Shown here in pieces: positions 35,437 through 47,400 of a stretch of 64,000 bases of DNA (its first letter is position 1; each line of letters starts with the position of its first letter). Position numbers and translations under genes: made by a program. The stretch is from Phocoena phocoena (lineage: Eukaryota; Chordata; Mammalia; Artiodactyla; Phocoenidae). The stretch is from assembly GCF_963924675.1 (NCBI RefSeq), contig NC_089225.1, positions 83,177,951 through 83,241,950 on the forward strand. Direction: 5' to 3'. The notes under the pieces are model-generated. The model had not been told where the DNA came from, made no database searches, and saw only the letters and a program-made list of their open reading frames with translations.

Positions 35437-35520
35437 TTTGTTTCCTTATTTCCTTTTTCCTTTTCTTTCTCCATCCTTCTCTCCTCCTTCCTTTCCTCCT
35501 TTTCTTCTTTCCTCTTATTT
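35437..35520. repeat. Polypyrimidine tract
   Basis: An almost uninterrupted C/T stretch of about 80 bases on the plus strand, an irregular mix of ttcc/ttct units. Confidence 0.9.
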
Positions 35521-35599
35521 GCTAAACTGGATGTCTTTACCCTTTGAATGATATATTAAGTCCAGTTCATTTTTGCTGATGCTAAAGGCAGACTTAAAA

Positions 35600-35760
35600 C
35601 TCGCAAATAATAATATCAATAATAATCATTTACATAAGGTTTCCCATGTGTTAGGCAAAGGCTTTACACATATTACCTCATTTAGCTCTTATACCTCTAG
35701 GAGGTAACTATTGTTATAATAATCCCTTTTCTCCTTTTATATGTCAGTCTGAATCCAGAT
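35600..35760 (-). repeat. MIR SINE fragment
   Basis: 'catgtgttaggcaaaggctt', 'tacacatattacctcattta', 'gctcttatacctctaggagg' resemble the minus-strand MIR 3' half. Confidence 0.6.
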
Positions 35761-36158
35761 TCTCTTATCTTCATTATCCAGGTTGCAGATTTAGCAGTTG
35801 TTAAAAAGCAAAAGTCAATGCAGCTCCTATTTCTGTTCCAACTGTCATGAGTGTGTATTTACTTCAGGTCTTGATCTGCTTCTCTCTCTGTCCCCAAAAC
35901 GCACTTGGAGCTCTTTCCACAAATGTAATTTCTTAAATTTATTTAGGGAGTCATGTTCTGGGTTTTATTGTAGGGGCAAATGCTATGATTTCCAAATAGA
36001 TGCTCTGTAGGCATTGCTAAAGGTCATTCTGACAATTGTCCTGTGGCCCAGGTATAAGAGCAGCTGAGGTCAACCTACCCTGGATTCCACCTACTGCTTT
36101 TTATGAGGGGACAATAATAAGTTTTTTGATCATAGGGCAAGTCAGTGAATAATGTTTT

Positions 36159-36170
36159 AACTCCATCTTT
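36159..36170. repeat. L1 target-site duplication, left
   Basis: aactccatcttt here and aacaccatcttt at 37086-37097 bracket the L1 with one mismatch. Confidence 0.85.
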
Positions 36171-37085
36171 TCTTAAAATATCTTTATTGGAGTATAATTG
36201 CTTTACAATGTTGTGTTAGTTTCCACTGTACAACAGAGTGAATCATCTTTATGTATACATATATCCCCATATCTCCTCCCTCTTGAACCTCCCTCCCACC
36301 CTCCCTATCCCACCCCTCTAGGTAGACACAAAGCACTGAGCTGATCTCCCTGTGCTATGCGACTGCTTCCCACTAGCTATCTGTTTTACATTTGGTAGTG
36401 TATATATGTCCATGCCACTCTCTCACTTCGTCCCAGCTTACCCTTCCCCCTCCCCGTGTCCTCAGTCAATTCTCTATGTCTGCGTCTTTATTCTTGCCCT
36501 GCCCCTAGGTTCTTCAGAACAATTTTTTTTTTTTTAGATTCCATATATATGTGGTAGCATTCGGTATTTGTCTTTCTCTTTCTGACTTACTTCACTCTGT
36601 ATGACAGTCTCTATGTCCATCCACCTCACTACAAATAACTCAGTTTCGTTTCTTTTTATGGCTGAGTAATATTCCATTGTATATATGTGCCACATCTTCT
36701 TTACCCATTCATCTGTCGACGGACACTTAGGTTGCTTCCATGTCCTGGCTATTGTAAATAGAGCTGCAATGAACATTGTGGTACATGACTCTTTTTGAAT
36801 TATGGTTTTCTCAGGGTATATGCCCAATAGTGGGATTGCTGGGTCATATGGTAGTTCTACTTTTAGTTTTTTAAGGAACCTCCATACTGTTCTCCATAGT
36901 GGCTGTATCAATTTACATTCCCACCAGCAGTGCAAGAGGGTTCCCTTTTCTCCACACCCTCTCCAGCATTTATTGTTTCTAGATTTTTTGATGATGGCCA
37001 TTCTGACTGGTGTGAGGTGATACCTCATTATAGTTTTGATTTTCATTTCTCTAATGATTAGTGATGTTGAGCATCCTTTCATGGT
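36171..37085 (-). mobile_element. Younger L1, 5' truncated, cetartiodactyl lineage
   Basis: Complement of L1 3'UTR ('tctttattggagtataattg', 'gctgatctccctgtgctatg', 'gcgactgcttcccactagct', 'gtagtgtatatatgtccatg', 'tctctcacttcgtcccagct') followed by the ORF2 C-terminal region. Flanked by a 12-bp duplication. A copy of the same 3'UTR lies in the opposite orientation at 51.5-52.1 kb. Confidence 0.95.
36534..37082 (-). pseudogene. L1 ORF2 C-terminal fragment
   Basis: An open 182-codon frame without internal stops encodes the ORF2p C-terminus. It includes the cysteine-rich [18 protein letters not shown] motif (C-x3-C-x7-H-x4-C, residues about 39-56) and the downstream [20 protein letters not shown] region (residues about 114-133). 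The endonuclease and reverse transcriptase domains are lost to 5' truncation, so it is not functional. The open frame suggests a fairly young insertion. Confidence 0.92.
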
Positions 37086-37097
37086 AACACCATCTTT

Positions 37098-38090
37098 AAC
37101 ATCTTTACTGTAACTACAATAACAAGTTTCTTTACACTGTATTTTAATATCTGACTATGGCACAATGATACCAAAGCTCACTCAATAAAATCAATTCAAT
37201 AAGGGGCAACACTCAGTTTGCATATTTCTGAAGATTTGATTTAATCTAAGGATAAATGTTTAGTGTATCCAGTGCAGTGAAGAAGTCCTTCCAAATATTA
37301 CTTCTTGGACAGCAGTGAGCTTTAGGTTACACCTTTGGATAAGTGAAAATATTTTATGCTGGCCATTGCCTTTAAGGCAGTAAGGAACTGGAGAAACTCA
37401 CTGAGAATCTATATTTAAGTAGACTGACATCTCCCCTCTCCAATCGTCTGCAAGGGGAGAATACAGGTCTGCAGAGAGAGCTTCTGGATGTTCTTATAAA
37501 AAAAATTTGGGCTTGATTCCAGCACACAGAAGAATGGATGATTGTAGAACTAAAAGAAAAACACAAACCCCAAATTTAGCAATTCAGCCTTCAGTAAAAT
37601 TAAGCTGAAATCAGAAATCGATTTAGTAACAATTGATTTAGTAACAACTGATTTAGTAGCAATTAGTAACAATGAAAATATTTAGTAACAGTACACTTGA
37701 AATAATGAAGAACTGTTGATGCATAGGCTTTGGAAATACAAAATACTGAGCTGGTTTTGAACATCTTGTTTTGAAAGACAAGAAAGTATATTAGACAATA
37801 TTTGCATACCAGTCACCATAAAATTTGGGTTAATTTAATCCTTATTATGTTTCTTAGCATTATGCTGAGTTTCTGTCTATTGCTTTTTAATTTAAAAAGC
37901 AAAAAAATTTTCAAAAAATATTGGAATTTAATAGTTTCAAAGACTGCTGACATAATTCGGAGTGTTCAAATGCTTAAAAGATTATATTTGTAGTATCTTT
38001 GATGAAAAATAACTGTTAAAGTAGAAAACTCTCTTTTCCATAGGAAGTTTTATTTGTAAACTGTAAAAAGACTTCTGTTGTACTGATATT
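37098..38090. other. Single-copy sequence with a short local repeat
   Basis: At 37619-37690 a unit like atttagtaacaattg occurs about four times in imperfect form. Otherwise nothing is recognised. Confidence 0.45.
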
Positions 38091-38365
38091 TACTCACCCT
38101 TTCTTTCATAGTAACAGAATTTTTAGCTGGGTATAGGAATACCTAGAATAGAGACAGTGAGGGAGAGCCACGTGACTGAATTATGGCCAATACGATGTAA
38201 ACAGAAGTAATTTGTAAACTTGTGAAACTATTTCAAAGGGACAGAATATGCCCTACTTCTCCCTTTCCTCTTGTGGGGTCTGGAATGTGGCTGGCATAGC
38301 AAATCATCTTGGAAAATGCAGACAAGGAAAGAACTTTAGTTATAAAGAGCAAAGATAGAAGGACC
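38091..38365 (+). mobile_element. MaLR-type LTR, left part
   Basis: 'gtgactgaattatggccaat', 'acgatgtaaacagaagtaat', 'ggtctggaatgtggctggca' match a MaLR LTR. Resumes after the SINE at 38366. Confidence 0.65.
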
Positions 38366-38667
38366 AGGCTTCCCTGGTGGCGCAGTGGTTAAGAATCTGC
38401 TTGCCAATGCAGGGGACAAGGGTTCGTGCCCCGGTCCGGGAAGATCCCACATGCCGTGGAGTGGCTAGGCCCATGAGCCACAACTACTTAGCCTGCGCGT
38501 CTGGAGCCTGTGCTCCGCAATGGGAGAGGCCGCGACAGTGAGAGGCCTGCACACCGCGATGAAGAGTGGCCCCCGCTCTCCGCAACTGGAGAAAGCCCTT
38601 GCACAGAAACGAAGACCCAACACAGCCAAAAGTAAATATAAAATAAATAAATTAATTAAAAAAAAAA
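38366..38667 (+). mobile_element. CHR-1-type long SINE
   Basis: About 300 bp with the additional CHR-1 3' segment 'gatgaagagtggcccccgct', 'aactggagaaagcccttgca', 'acgaagacccaacacagcca', then an (aaat)n tail. The 15-bp duplication aaagatagaaggacc is at 38351-38365 and 38668-38682. Nested in a MaLR LTR. Confidence 0.95.
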
Positions 38668-38830
38668 AAAGATAGAAGGACCTGGGTTTCTGACCTCATA
38701 AAGGGCGGGGGCGGGTCATACCTGCCAAAGACCTCTTATCTCCAGATTTCTTTCTTTTATATGAGAGAGAAATAAACGACTGTGTTATTTAAGCCACTAT
38801 TATTATTTGCGTACTGCCAATTCTAAATAA
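38668..38830 (+). mobile_element. MaLR-type LTR, right part
   Basis: 'gatagaaggacctgggtttc', 'gagagaaataaacgactgtg', 'ttatttaagccactattatt' is the LTR 3' end with its AATAAA signal. Confidence 0.7.
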
Positions 38831-39059
38831 TAACCAATTTTGTGCTAACTGATCTGCTGACTATGACCTCATTGGTTAAGCCTTAATTAACTCAATCAAA
38901 ATAAACTCTCCAGATGGTCTTAAAATTAGAAACATCCGGAAATATATTCCTATTGTAAAAAAGTTATTTTATAAGTTGAACAAGAAATTATAGGAACACG
39001 ATACAGAATCTCAATTTTCTGAGACAATTGTAAAGACCCCAAAATTGTATGCCTTAGAC

Positions 39060-39245
39060 CCAGAGCTGTCCAAACAAGTTTTCTGCAATGATGGAAATAC
39101 TCTACATCTGTGTCGCCTGACATTGTAGCCACTAGCTATATGTGGCTATTGAGACGTGAAATATGGCTAGTACAACAGAGAAATTGAGCTTTTAATTTAT
39201 ATAATTTAGTTTAGATTTAAATAACCGTGCCGTTAGATTATGGCC
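39060..39245 (+). mobile_element. hAT-like nonautonomous DNA element
   Basis: 'cagagctgtccaaacaagtt', 'tagccactagctatatgtgg', 'ctattgagacgtgaaatatg', 'gctagtacaacagagaaatt' match a common MER element with 'cagtgctgtccaat' terminal repeat. The right terminus is degraded. Confidence 0.65.
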
Positions 39246-39679
39246 ATAATGATTTTAGTTTTCAAAATATTTAAAGCTCAATAACATACCGACAGAACAT
39301 CTTGCTTTGAGAATTTACACTTTCTAGAGAAACCTCCAACATAAATGGATTACAAAACATGTGCATAGGTGTCTTGACTTGATTTGCTTTATAAGGTTGT
39401 TAGCCACAAGTCAGTTGAATATTGGAGAAGAGTATTTGGTCATCTACCAAATATGATGCTTTTGATATAGTTGATATTGAGCTTTACTTTGGAAGAGTAA
39501 TTAGAAGGCAGGCCAATGAGGTATTGGAACTTTTCCTAGATAATGACGGTAAAACCAAGTAGTTAACTAAAGGGGAAAGCTTACCTTTCTGCTCTCTCTG
39601 CTGGGAATGGTATGTAAGTACAACTCAGCTAAAAATGGCAATATTCATTGTGGTTACAGGACAGATGAAATTAGACCAA

Positions 39680-39860
39680 GATTCCAGTTGCAGCTCAACT
39701 AACTCACTGTGTGATCTTGGGCAAGTTGCCTAATTACCAGCTTCAGTTCATCATCTATAAAATGAAGCTCGCGATAATACCTATTTATAGAGTTTTAGGT
39801 TCATATGAGATAATTTTCATTAAGCACTTGGTGCAGTGCCAGAATCAGAGTAAACACTCT
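39680..39860 (+). repeat. MIR SINE
   Basis: Forward MIR: 'actcactgtgtgatcttggg', 'caagttgcctaattaccagc', 'atctataaaatgaagctcgc', 'taagcacttggtgcagtgcc'. Confidence 0.85.
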
Positions 39861-41130
39861 GAAACTTATAGAAACACAGGCCACAATCTAGTTTTAGAAC
39901 CAAAAGATAAAAAGGAAAAAATGAACGAAAACAACAAAATTCCCCAAATGAGACAGACTTGGCCACCAGTGGGAATGCATTGATCTTGCAAATGCTTTGG
40001 GATACTTCTCTGTAGAGGCAGAAGTAGAATTTATAAAAGTTAGAAGATTATCAAATAATTAACATATGTCCAAATAGACAATGACTTAACAGAGGTCATG
40101 TAAGTGATAAGAAATATAATATCTACTTTTCCAGCAAGTTGAGTCAGAACCAGAGATTTCTATCATATGATCCAGAAAGCTTAAAAGCAGTCTTATGAGG
40201 TTAACAAAGATAAAGTTTGGTCAAATTTACCCTGAGTATGTATGTATTTATTTATTCCCCTGAAAACCAGAAGAGATTAAAGGTCAAAACCATTATATAT
40301 GGAAAATCTGTTGCTCTCTAGACCGTGTCTCTTACAGGCACATAATTAATTCTAAAATCAAATGTACTCTGTAGGTAATAATAAAATTAACCAATTTTAA
40401 GAAAACTACCTCTTTTGGTTTACACTGTATATCGAGGTGGTGAGGTAGGGTAAGAAACGTCACAGAAGAAATGAACAAATTGACTATTCTCACTTTCCAA
40501 CACTTTGGGTGTTGAAGTATTTGCTAGGCATTTCCTATTTTCTTAGCTTAGGTGCATAGGGGGAAAAAGCAGAAATGAGTTAGGAGTAAATGAATTATGG
40601 TCTTAATAAAACTGGGTGAATCTGAAGAAAATTGTGTGGGCCAAATAAAAAATTTACCAAATAACCTCTAATAACCTCTGTAAGATTTCTTCACCCAGTT
40701 TCAACCTGATATTTTATTATAATATTTTGTATATTGTTGCACTAAAGCCAAGGATATCCCAGAGGATGTTATTACAAAATTGTATGACTCTCATCTTAAA
40801 ATAAAAATACAAGCGAAAAAAAAAAGTAATCTGAAATGTTGGGTTTTCTTACTTCTATGACCTAATCTGGCTGCATTTCAGGAAAGGAATGTTGGTTATT
40901 ATAGGAGTTTTAGTTACTGGAAGATAGGAGTGTGTGTGTGTGGGGGGGGGTAGGGGTGGGTAGAGTAGGATTTAAAATGATGGTGATGAAAAACTGGTGT
41001 TGCTTAGAACTGGCAAAAGTCGTAACTACCAGTGTAGCACGCCATCCTGGATTTGGCAATGAAATTCATCTGGTTTGGGGCACAGCCATCTAATCAGTTC
41101 TTGAGCACAGAGGAGTTTTCTGGCTTTCTG
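39861..41130. other. AT-rich interval with G-run
   Basis: No gene. A (TG)n/G9 patch at about 40930-40955 could form unusual DNA structure. Little else is identifiable. Confidence 0.4.
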
Positions 41131-41134
41131 TATC

Positions 41135-41430
41135 CCTTAGGGTTTTCGGTTGTAAGCATCAGAAATCAACCCCAGCTAAGTTATGTGAAAACAGAATTGT
41201 TGGGCAATTCATAGAATTGGTGAGAGGACCAAAGAATTAGGCTTGGAAAATAAACAAGAGCCAAGAGAGGTTTGACTGAAGTAAACGTGGCCAGGGTTTC
41301 ACCACCATCAATGCCACCCTCACTAGACTCATGACGCTGGTGCTATTGCCGTGTACAACTCTCAGCCTTATCCAGATCTTCGTGTCACCACTGTTAGAGT
41401 CAAAGTCTCTGCTGAAAGCATCTGACTGGT
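41135..41430 (+). repeat. Unassigned interspersed repeat
   Basis: 'gttgtaagcatcagaaatca', 'accccagctaagttatgtga', 'attgttgggcaattcataga' resembles the element at 14895-15240. Unnamed. Confidence 0.35.
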
Positions 41431-42549
41431 AGAACCTACATCCTTTACCTTATCTTTCAGGGCCTTTAGCTTTCACTTCAAGATACAGATGGTGAGGAAT
41501 TATCTCCCAGAGAAGGTTGTTCAGAAAAAAAGATGAATGTCCATACTTTCTGGACCAGGTACCTTGGAGTTGGATTTATTGGTTCCTCCGCTGAGCAGGA
41601 CTGCTCTTCAAGGAGGTGGGGTTTAGGTCAGGTGGGGTTGGGTAATGTGAGGCAGGTGCTCAAAGACGGGGCACGTACTATATCTGCGAATGATAATTTT
41701 AAATCTTTGCAGAACTTACATAAAAAAAGTATATATTAAACATGGCACAAGGCATGACGGGAAGACGATGGCTCAACAAGTCCCACTTTCTCTTCCCTTT
41801 TATTGCTAATAACTCCAACCCAAAACCTCTTCTGGGCTAACTGGGAGCTAGGGCTGGAAGGCAGGTGGAGTACAGAGGGCTGGGCTTCCCTTCCCCTTAC
41901 CACCCTAAAGCCAGATGAAGCCCAGATACAGCCTGGGGAAAGATTTGAAAGCTGCAATTCCTGGGGAGAGCTTGGCCCATGGACATCGCTGAGCACCCAG
42001 GGAGAAGATTGACATTGGCTAGCATGAGTGTGCCTGTCTTTTTGGCCTTCGGGAAGCCAAAGAAGAGGCTGGGTCTTCTCCACTTGTGAGGTTGAGAGAG
42101 CATGAGAAGCCCTCTTCTCAGAGAAAAGGGCTTCCTCCCAACCCTCAGCAAAGGACTGAAAATCTTTTCATCAATGCAATGGGTCACATGACAAGAGACT
42201 GCTGTACTTCCGCCACTCTCAAGATCCCACCCTAAAGTACCTCCAAGAATAGACAAAGGAAAATAGCGCTACATCCCAGGAGCCAGCAGTCATAGAGAAG
42301 AGTAAATAATCAGAACAGACCTTAACAAAATCTGAGGAATTTGCTTGAGGAAGGACTTTAAACAAATAATAAATAAAAATCCATAGAACTCAAGATAGGG
42401 GAAGATATTTAGGGAAGAAAACAGTGGTAAGGAAGGGATCTTGCAATATATATAGTTAAGTCAAAACGGATAACCATAGACTATTTGAATGTGTAAAAAC
42501 TAAGAGGAAACTGATAGAGAAGGAGGTTGAGATTAATGAAATAATGAAA
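41431..42549. other. Single-copy sequence with shadow frames
   Basis: Frames at 41736-42083 and 41897-42256 (minus) and 41803-42012 (plus) overlap in different phases and carry no recognised motif. Confidence 0.4.
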
Positions 42550-42930
42550 TTTAAAAATGATGCATAGGCTAAATACATCTGAAAACTGGTTCTTTGTAAA
42601 ATTCAATAAAATAGATAAGTTCCTTGAGGACTTCATTAAGGAAAAACTAGAGAGCAAAAATACATAAAATTAGGAATGAGAGAGGAAACGTAACCACAGA
42701 AAAGTAGATTGAAAGATAAGGCCACATATAACTCAATATGCCACACATAACTCAATTGCAACAAATTTGGAAGCTCAGAAGAAATGGGTAATTTTCCAAC
42801 AAAATATAATTATCCAAGTTAACCCAAAATTAATTGGAAAACTTGACTAGACTAATTACTATAGAGTTATAGTAATTATAACTCTTATAGATAAGAATAG
42901 ATTATAACTCTTATAGATTCTCATAGATAA
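42550..42930 (+). mobile_element. Old L1 ORF2 fragment
   Basis: 'ctgaaaactggttctttgta', 'aaattcaataaaatagataa', 'gatgccacacataactcaat'-like and 'gaagaaatgggtaattttcc' resemble L1 ORF2 in sense direction, heavily decayed. Ends in a 26-bp local tandem duplication (attataactcttatagat at 42875-42892 and 42901-42918). Confidence 0.6.
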
Positions 42931-42954
42931 GAATCACCTCTACTTGCTAAAACT

Positions 42955-43085
42955 ATAAATTCCTATAGCTGACTGTATCCCACATCTAATGAATCAGAAT
43001 CTTCAGTGTTGGGACCTAGTAATTTCTACATTTATCAAGAGCTCCAGTTGATTCCTATCATCAATGAAGTTAGCAAACGTTGCCA
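42955..43085 (-). mobile_element. MER5-like hAT fragment within L1
   Basis: 'ctaatgaatcagaatcttca', 'gggacctagtaatttctaca', 'agttgattcctatcatcaat' resemble MER5A. Short and decayed. Confidence 0.45.
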
Positions 43086-44290
43086 TAGAAGATTGGGCTA
43101 GGTTATTGCAGACCTACCATTTAAGAAAAGACCTTAGACCTGATGTTTTTATAGCTAGTTCTATGTAGCCTTTAAATAACAGATATTTTCAATTTTATAT
43201 AACTATTCTAGACCATAGAAAATAATAGAATAATTCTTATGATGTCAGCATAATGTTAATACCAAAACTTGATATAGTACAAAACAGAAACAAAAAATTA
43301 CAGACCAAACTTACTAACAGATATAGATCAAACAATCTAATAGCACATAGAACCCAGCAATACATCATAATAATAATATACCATCACCATATAGAATTTA
43401 TTCCATGATTACAAGGATGATTTAAAACAAGACTCTATGAACACCATTTATTTCATTAATAAACTGAAAGAGAAAGAAACATATGATCATATCAATAGAT
43501 GCTAAAAAGACATTTGATAACACTGATTAATCATTCCCAATAAAAACTATAAGCAAAATATGAAAAAATGAGATTATTCAAATATTATAAAGCCTGTTTT
43601 TTAAAAGCTAGTAACAACTATAATTACAAGTAACAATACATCTTTCTTTTAAAGCTAAAAATTCATATGCCCTTTGAACCAGCAATCCCCTTGTGGGGAA
43701 CCAATCTCATAGAAATAAAAGCAAGATGCTTAGTGAAGCATTGTTATAGTGACAAAAAAACTGGAAAAAAAAGTGAATGCCTAATGGGTAGGAAAGAAGG
43801 ATAAATAAGTTAGAATACATTCACAACACGGAATATCATACAGTAATTAAAAAGAATGTGAATTCATTAAGCTGATTTGTTGACTCCTAGGGACTGCCAC
43901 GGAGTATTGTCAAAGAAGAAAAGTAAGATACAGAGATACGTAGCATGCTATGACTCTATTTTTGTAAAGCAAACAATGTCAAAAACCCACTACATACGAA
44001 TAAATATGAATAAATGTAGCCAAAAGTATATATTGTACAAAGTACAGAGGGGTACACATTGGTAGTTAACATGAGGAATAAGGGTGAGTGGAGAGAGGAT
44101 GGAGGTGGGAGATAGAAGTTAAAAAAAAAAAAAGCAAAACAACAACAAAAAAGGCTTTCCTATAATGGTCTAACATGTAAATTAGAATTCTATTTATGTT
44201 AAAGGATGTTTGTGTATGTGTGTGTATTTGCATATAAATAAAATTTTAAGCAAATAAATAATTTTAAGCAAATCCCAAATGCCATAAAAC
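43086..44290 (+). mobile_element. Old L1 ORF2 and 3'UTR, pseudogene
   Basis: 'gacctgatgtttttatagct', 'aattacagaccaaacttact'-like, 'tatgatcatatcaatagatg', 'ctaaaaagacatttgataac', 'gaatatcatacagtaattaa' follow ORF2, then 3'UTR with A-rich end near 44120-44290. All frames are broken. Confidence 0.75.
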
Positions 44291-44696
44291 TTTAGAAATA
44301 CTTCAGTATGAATTTCCAACATGTATTTTTATGTTTGTTTGTACTGGTATCATGAACTAGGAAAGAGGAAAGATGTGGAGGGGTGCACACCAAACTGTTA
44401 TTATCAGTCACCTCAGGGGGTAGAAGCAGAGAAGTGGGGGCTCAGGGATATAATTAGCTTTGCTTTTATATGCTTTTAAACTGTATTGTTTCGCTTGTTT
44501 CAATAAGCAAGGAAAAGCTAGCAATTCGGTCCTCTGGTCGGCCTTAGAATAGGAAGACACCTTAGCAATATTTGCCGTCTTTTCTCTCATACCCAAGGTA
44601 GCATGCATGAGCAGTTGTGATCATGCATTAGTTAAATAGCCATATATTAGTGAGGAAACAAATGGATGGCTTTTTACCAAACCTGTGAAAGTTAAG

Positions 44697-44697
<1 letters not shown>

Positions 44698-44743
<46 letters not shown>
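44698..44743. repeat. (TA)n microsatellite
   Basis: About 22 uninterrupted TA units. A run this long can extrude cruciforms and is prone to length change. Confidence 0.96.
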
Positions 44744-44745
<2 letters not shown>

Positions 44746-45600
44746 TAAGGAAATAAATCTAAATTTTGAAAATTCTTTGCACTAAATGCTTTCAAGTAGA
44801 TGTCCTTAAATTCTCCAGTTGTTGGACATACAGATTATGTCCCAAATAATACTGCAATTGGTATCTTTCATGTGCTGTCATTAAAAATGATGTTTAAAAA
44901 GATGGCCAAAAACTTTTTTAAGATTAAATGTTAAGAGAAACAAAGAATGATAGGCTGGAAATACCCTTCCCTAAAAACAAAAACAAAACCTTATGCATAG
45001 AAAGAAGACAGGAAGGAAATAGAGTGCAACAGAATGAAAACAAAGGCTATATTTCAAAAGTGATATCATATGTGTTTATAAATAGTACTTCCTATTATTT
45101 TCTGTTTTGTCAAACTTATAATTAGTCTGCAATATTTTTATAACAAAAAACCTAAAACACTTAAAAAATACTTTTCTAATTCAAGTACAAAAGTTTATTT
45201 TCACACAAAGCCTTTATAAGTATTTTGTAGACATTATTATTAGAGTTGTTCTTTCACTATCTCTGGCATTACATAGATTTGTGAAATACTAAATAAGGTC
45301 AGAAATACCTATGTTGTCAGTAAGTTGTCTTTAGTTCGGTCAAAAATCTCTGCATTCAAAAAGTAACTATAAGAAACTGCAGACAGAAAAATATAAGAAT
45401 TCTCTGAAATTAGCATTTTGGCTCCACTATCAGGGAAATCTCAACCTGGCATGAGGTATTGAAGAGAGGCCAAAAAAAAGATGTTATTTTTGAACTAATA
45501 TGACAAAAGTAGGAGCATTACCAGACCAGCTTTAGAACAGTCCCACTTCCCCTTTTATTAAAATAGTTAATTTCATTTATTTATTCTCATCTATTCATTC
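44744..45600. other. AT-rich single-copy sequence
   Basis: No gene or named repeat recognised. Confidence 0.45.
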
Positions 45601-45609
45601 AGTCAAATA

Positions 45610-45780
45610 TCATATGCTAAGTTAGGCAAGGTAACCTCTGTGAATGGCAGTTTCTTTATATGTAAAATGGGGTTCCTCTGGAGTACTACTTAACTTCTTA
45701 CAGAGTACTTCTGAATGTGAAGTTCCTGGCAATGCAATAGGTACCCAAAAAATAGAACCTGTTGTTGCTGTTATTATTAT
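45610..45780 (+). repeat. MIR SINE fragment
   Basis: 'aaggtaacctctgtgaatgg', 'cagtttctttatatgtaaaa', 'tggggttcctctggagtact' and a terminal (att)n resemble MIR in forward orientation. Confidence 0.65.
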
Positions 45781-45923
45781 TACTCTTGCCAAAGGGCTTC
45801 ACAACTATTCCATTGAGGAGGAATTGATACCACAGTGTGTTAAATGCCACTTATAATTAACAGTGCATAAAACTGTATATGTCTTATCCCACAAAGTAGA
45901 TTCAGTATTTCTCTGCAATTTTT

Positions 45924-46135
45924 TTTTTTTTTTTTTTTTTTTTGCGGTACGTGGGCCTCTCACCGCTGTGGCCTCTCCCGTTGCGGAGCACAGGTTCCGG
46001 ACGCGCAGGCTCAGCGGCCATGGCTCACGGGCCCAGGCGCTCTGCGGCATGTGGGATCCTCCCAGACTGGGGCACGAACCCGTGTCCCCTGCATCGGCAG
46101 GCGGACTCTCAACCACTGCGTCACCAGGGAAGCCC
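45924..46135 (-). mobile_element. CHR-2-type SINE
   Basis: Poly-T tail at about 45919-45943, body with most CpGs retained, head complement at 46135. Duplication tctctgcaattttt at about 45910-45923 and 46136-46149. The A box carries a change (gtgacgcagtgg). Frames at 45805-46156 are SINE-derived. Confidence 0.96.
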
Positions 46136-46149
46136 TCTCTGCAATTTTT

Positions 46150-47155
46150 AAACTAGTATTTGTCGCCTCTGTCAAGTCCTGAATTGAAATATGCCTTTGG
46201 TTCTGAATCAGGGCAGCCTATATTTTCAGTAACTCTGCCACTGAGTCAGGCCAGCCACCCTCGCCCAGTGGTAGCTGAAAGGCTTCTTGCTGGTGTGAGA
46301 ATCATCCTTGACTCTCAAGGGAGGCGATGACCAGGACCCCTCAAGTCTTTCCAAAGTCTGTTGCTAGGCTTCTTGATAGAAACCACTAGTGCAATTTTTT
46401 CTGTAAGTACCTGGTAACAGTAACCATGTGTGCCAGTGGCTAACGCATCCCATGGCCACTAGGAATAGCAACAAGAATCTCCAGTTGGAAGGATGCTGCA
46501 AATGAGATTTTATATTGTTGAAAGAACATTTGAAAGTCAGGAGATACACATGCATTTTATGTAAATCCAAATTCAATTTGGATAAACACCATGGCCTTCT
46601 GGCACCCAATAAAGGAAGGGAACTCAGACACATGTTCCCATCAGGCGGTAACTCTCATGAGCTGGAGTAGTCTAAGCTTTAAGTGGTTAGCTGCATGTTT
46701 GGCACGGCCAGCTGTCAATAATGGTAACTATTACTTGTTGTTGTCGGCATCACGATCATCATTAACATGGTCCTGTGGTTTTTATCTGCGGGTTCAGCCA
46801 AGAAAGAACTTGCCCAGACCTCATTCTAGTTAATTGCAGGATGAATTCAGAGCAAGGAAGACTGCTTTTCTAGTTATAGAATCTAGTTTAGAGAGCCAAG
46901 TGATCGTGGCATATGGAGTCATCCTGCTTTTTTTCCCCCAAGTCCATGTGCGGGCAGTTCTTTTTCTGTCCTAGAGATCATTGTGTTTTAGAACAGCTCT
47001 TTTTAATGCCTACTCCCCTTTTATGCTGGGACACACATGACTGATACTCCCATTGAATGTATCCAGATTTGATAAAATGCAGCAAATTTTGGTGAAGCAA
47101 AGCACACAGTAATTCATGAGTGTCACAACTATATACAGTTCACCGGAACTGATAG
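46150..47155. other. Single-copy sequence
   Basis: No gene or named repeat recognised. The 89-codon minus frame at 46364-46633 has no motif. Confidence 0.45.
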
Positions 47156-47159
47156 GTGT

Positions 47160-47400
47160 TTCAGTTTGGGTCCTCTCTGAAGTAGAGCCTGAGGTAAGAA
47201 CTAAGGTATGGGTAGTTTATTTCCTCTGAAGCAGGAGTAGAGGAGTAGAGAGAGTGAGGTGAGAAAGGAGGAAAAGCTAACAAAGGGTGCATTATTGAGG
47301 CTGTCACATTAAGCAATGGGGCCAGATTGTTCCAGAACCTGGGAGAAGCACATAGAATGCCTCTCAGAATCGTTCATCTGAAGGACTGGCATCAGTCATC
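47160..47400 (-). repeat. Old LTR-like repeat, reversed
   Basis: 'cagtttgggtcctctctgaa', 'gtagagcctgaggtaagaac', 'tagtttatttcctctgaagc' followed by purine-rich body is the reverse arrangement of the element at 58995-59292. Confidence 0.4.

Noticed and set aside
42869..42935. Palindromic origin or cruciform site
   Set aside because: The imperfect palindrome arises from a local tandem duplication in AT-rich decayed L1. Nothing supports function.
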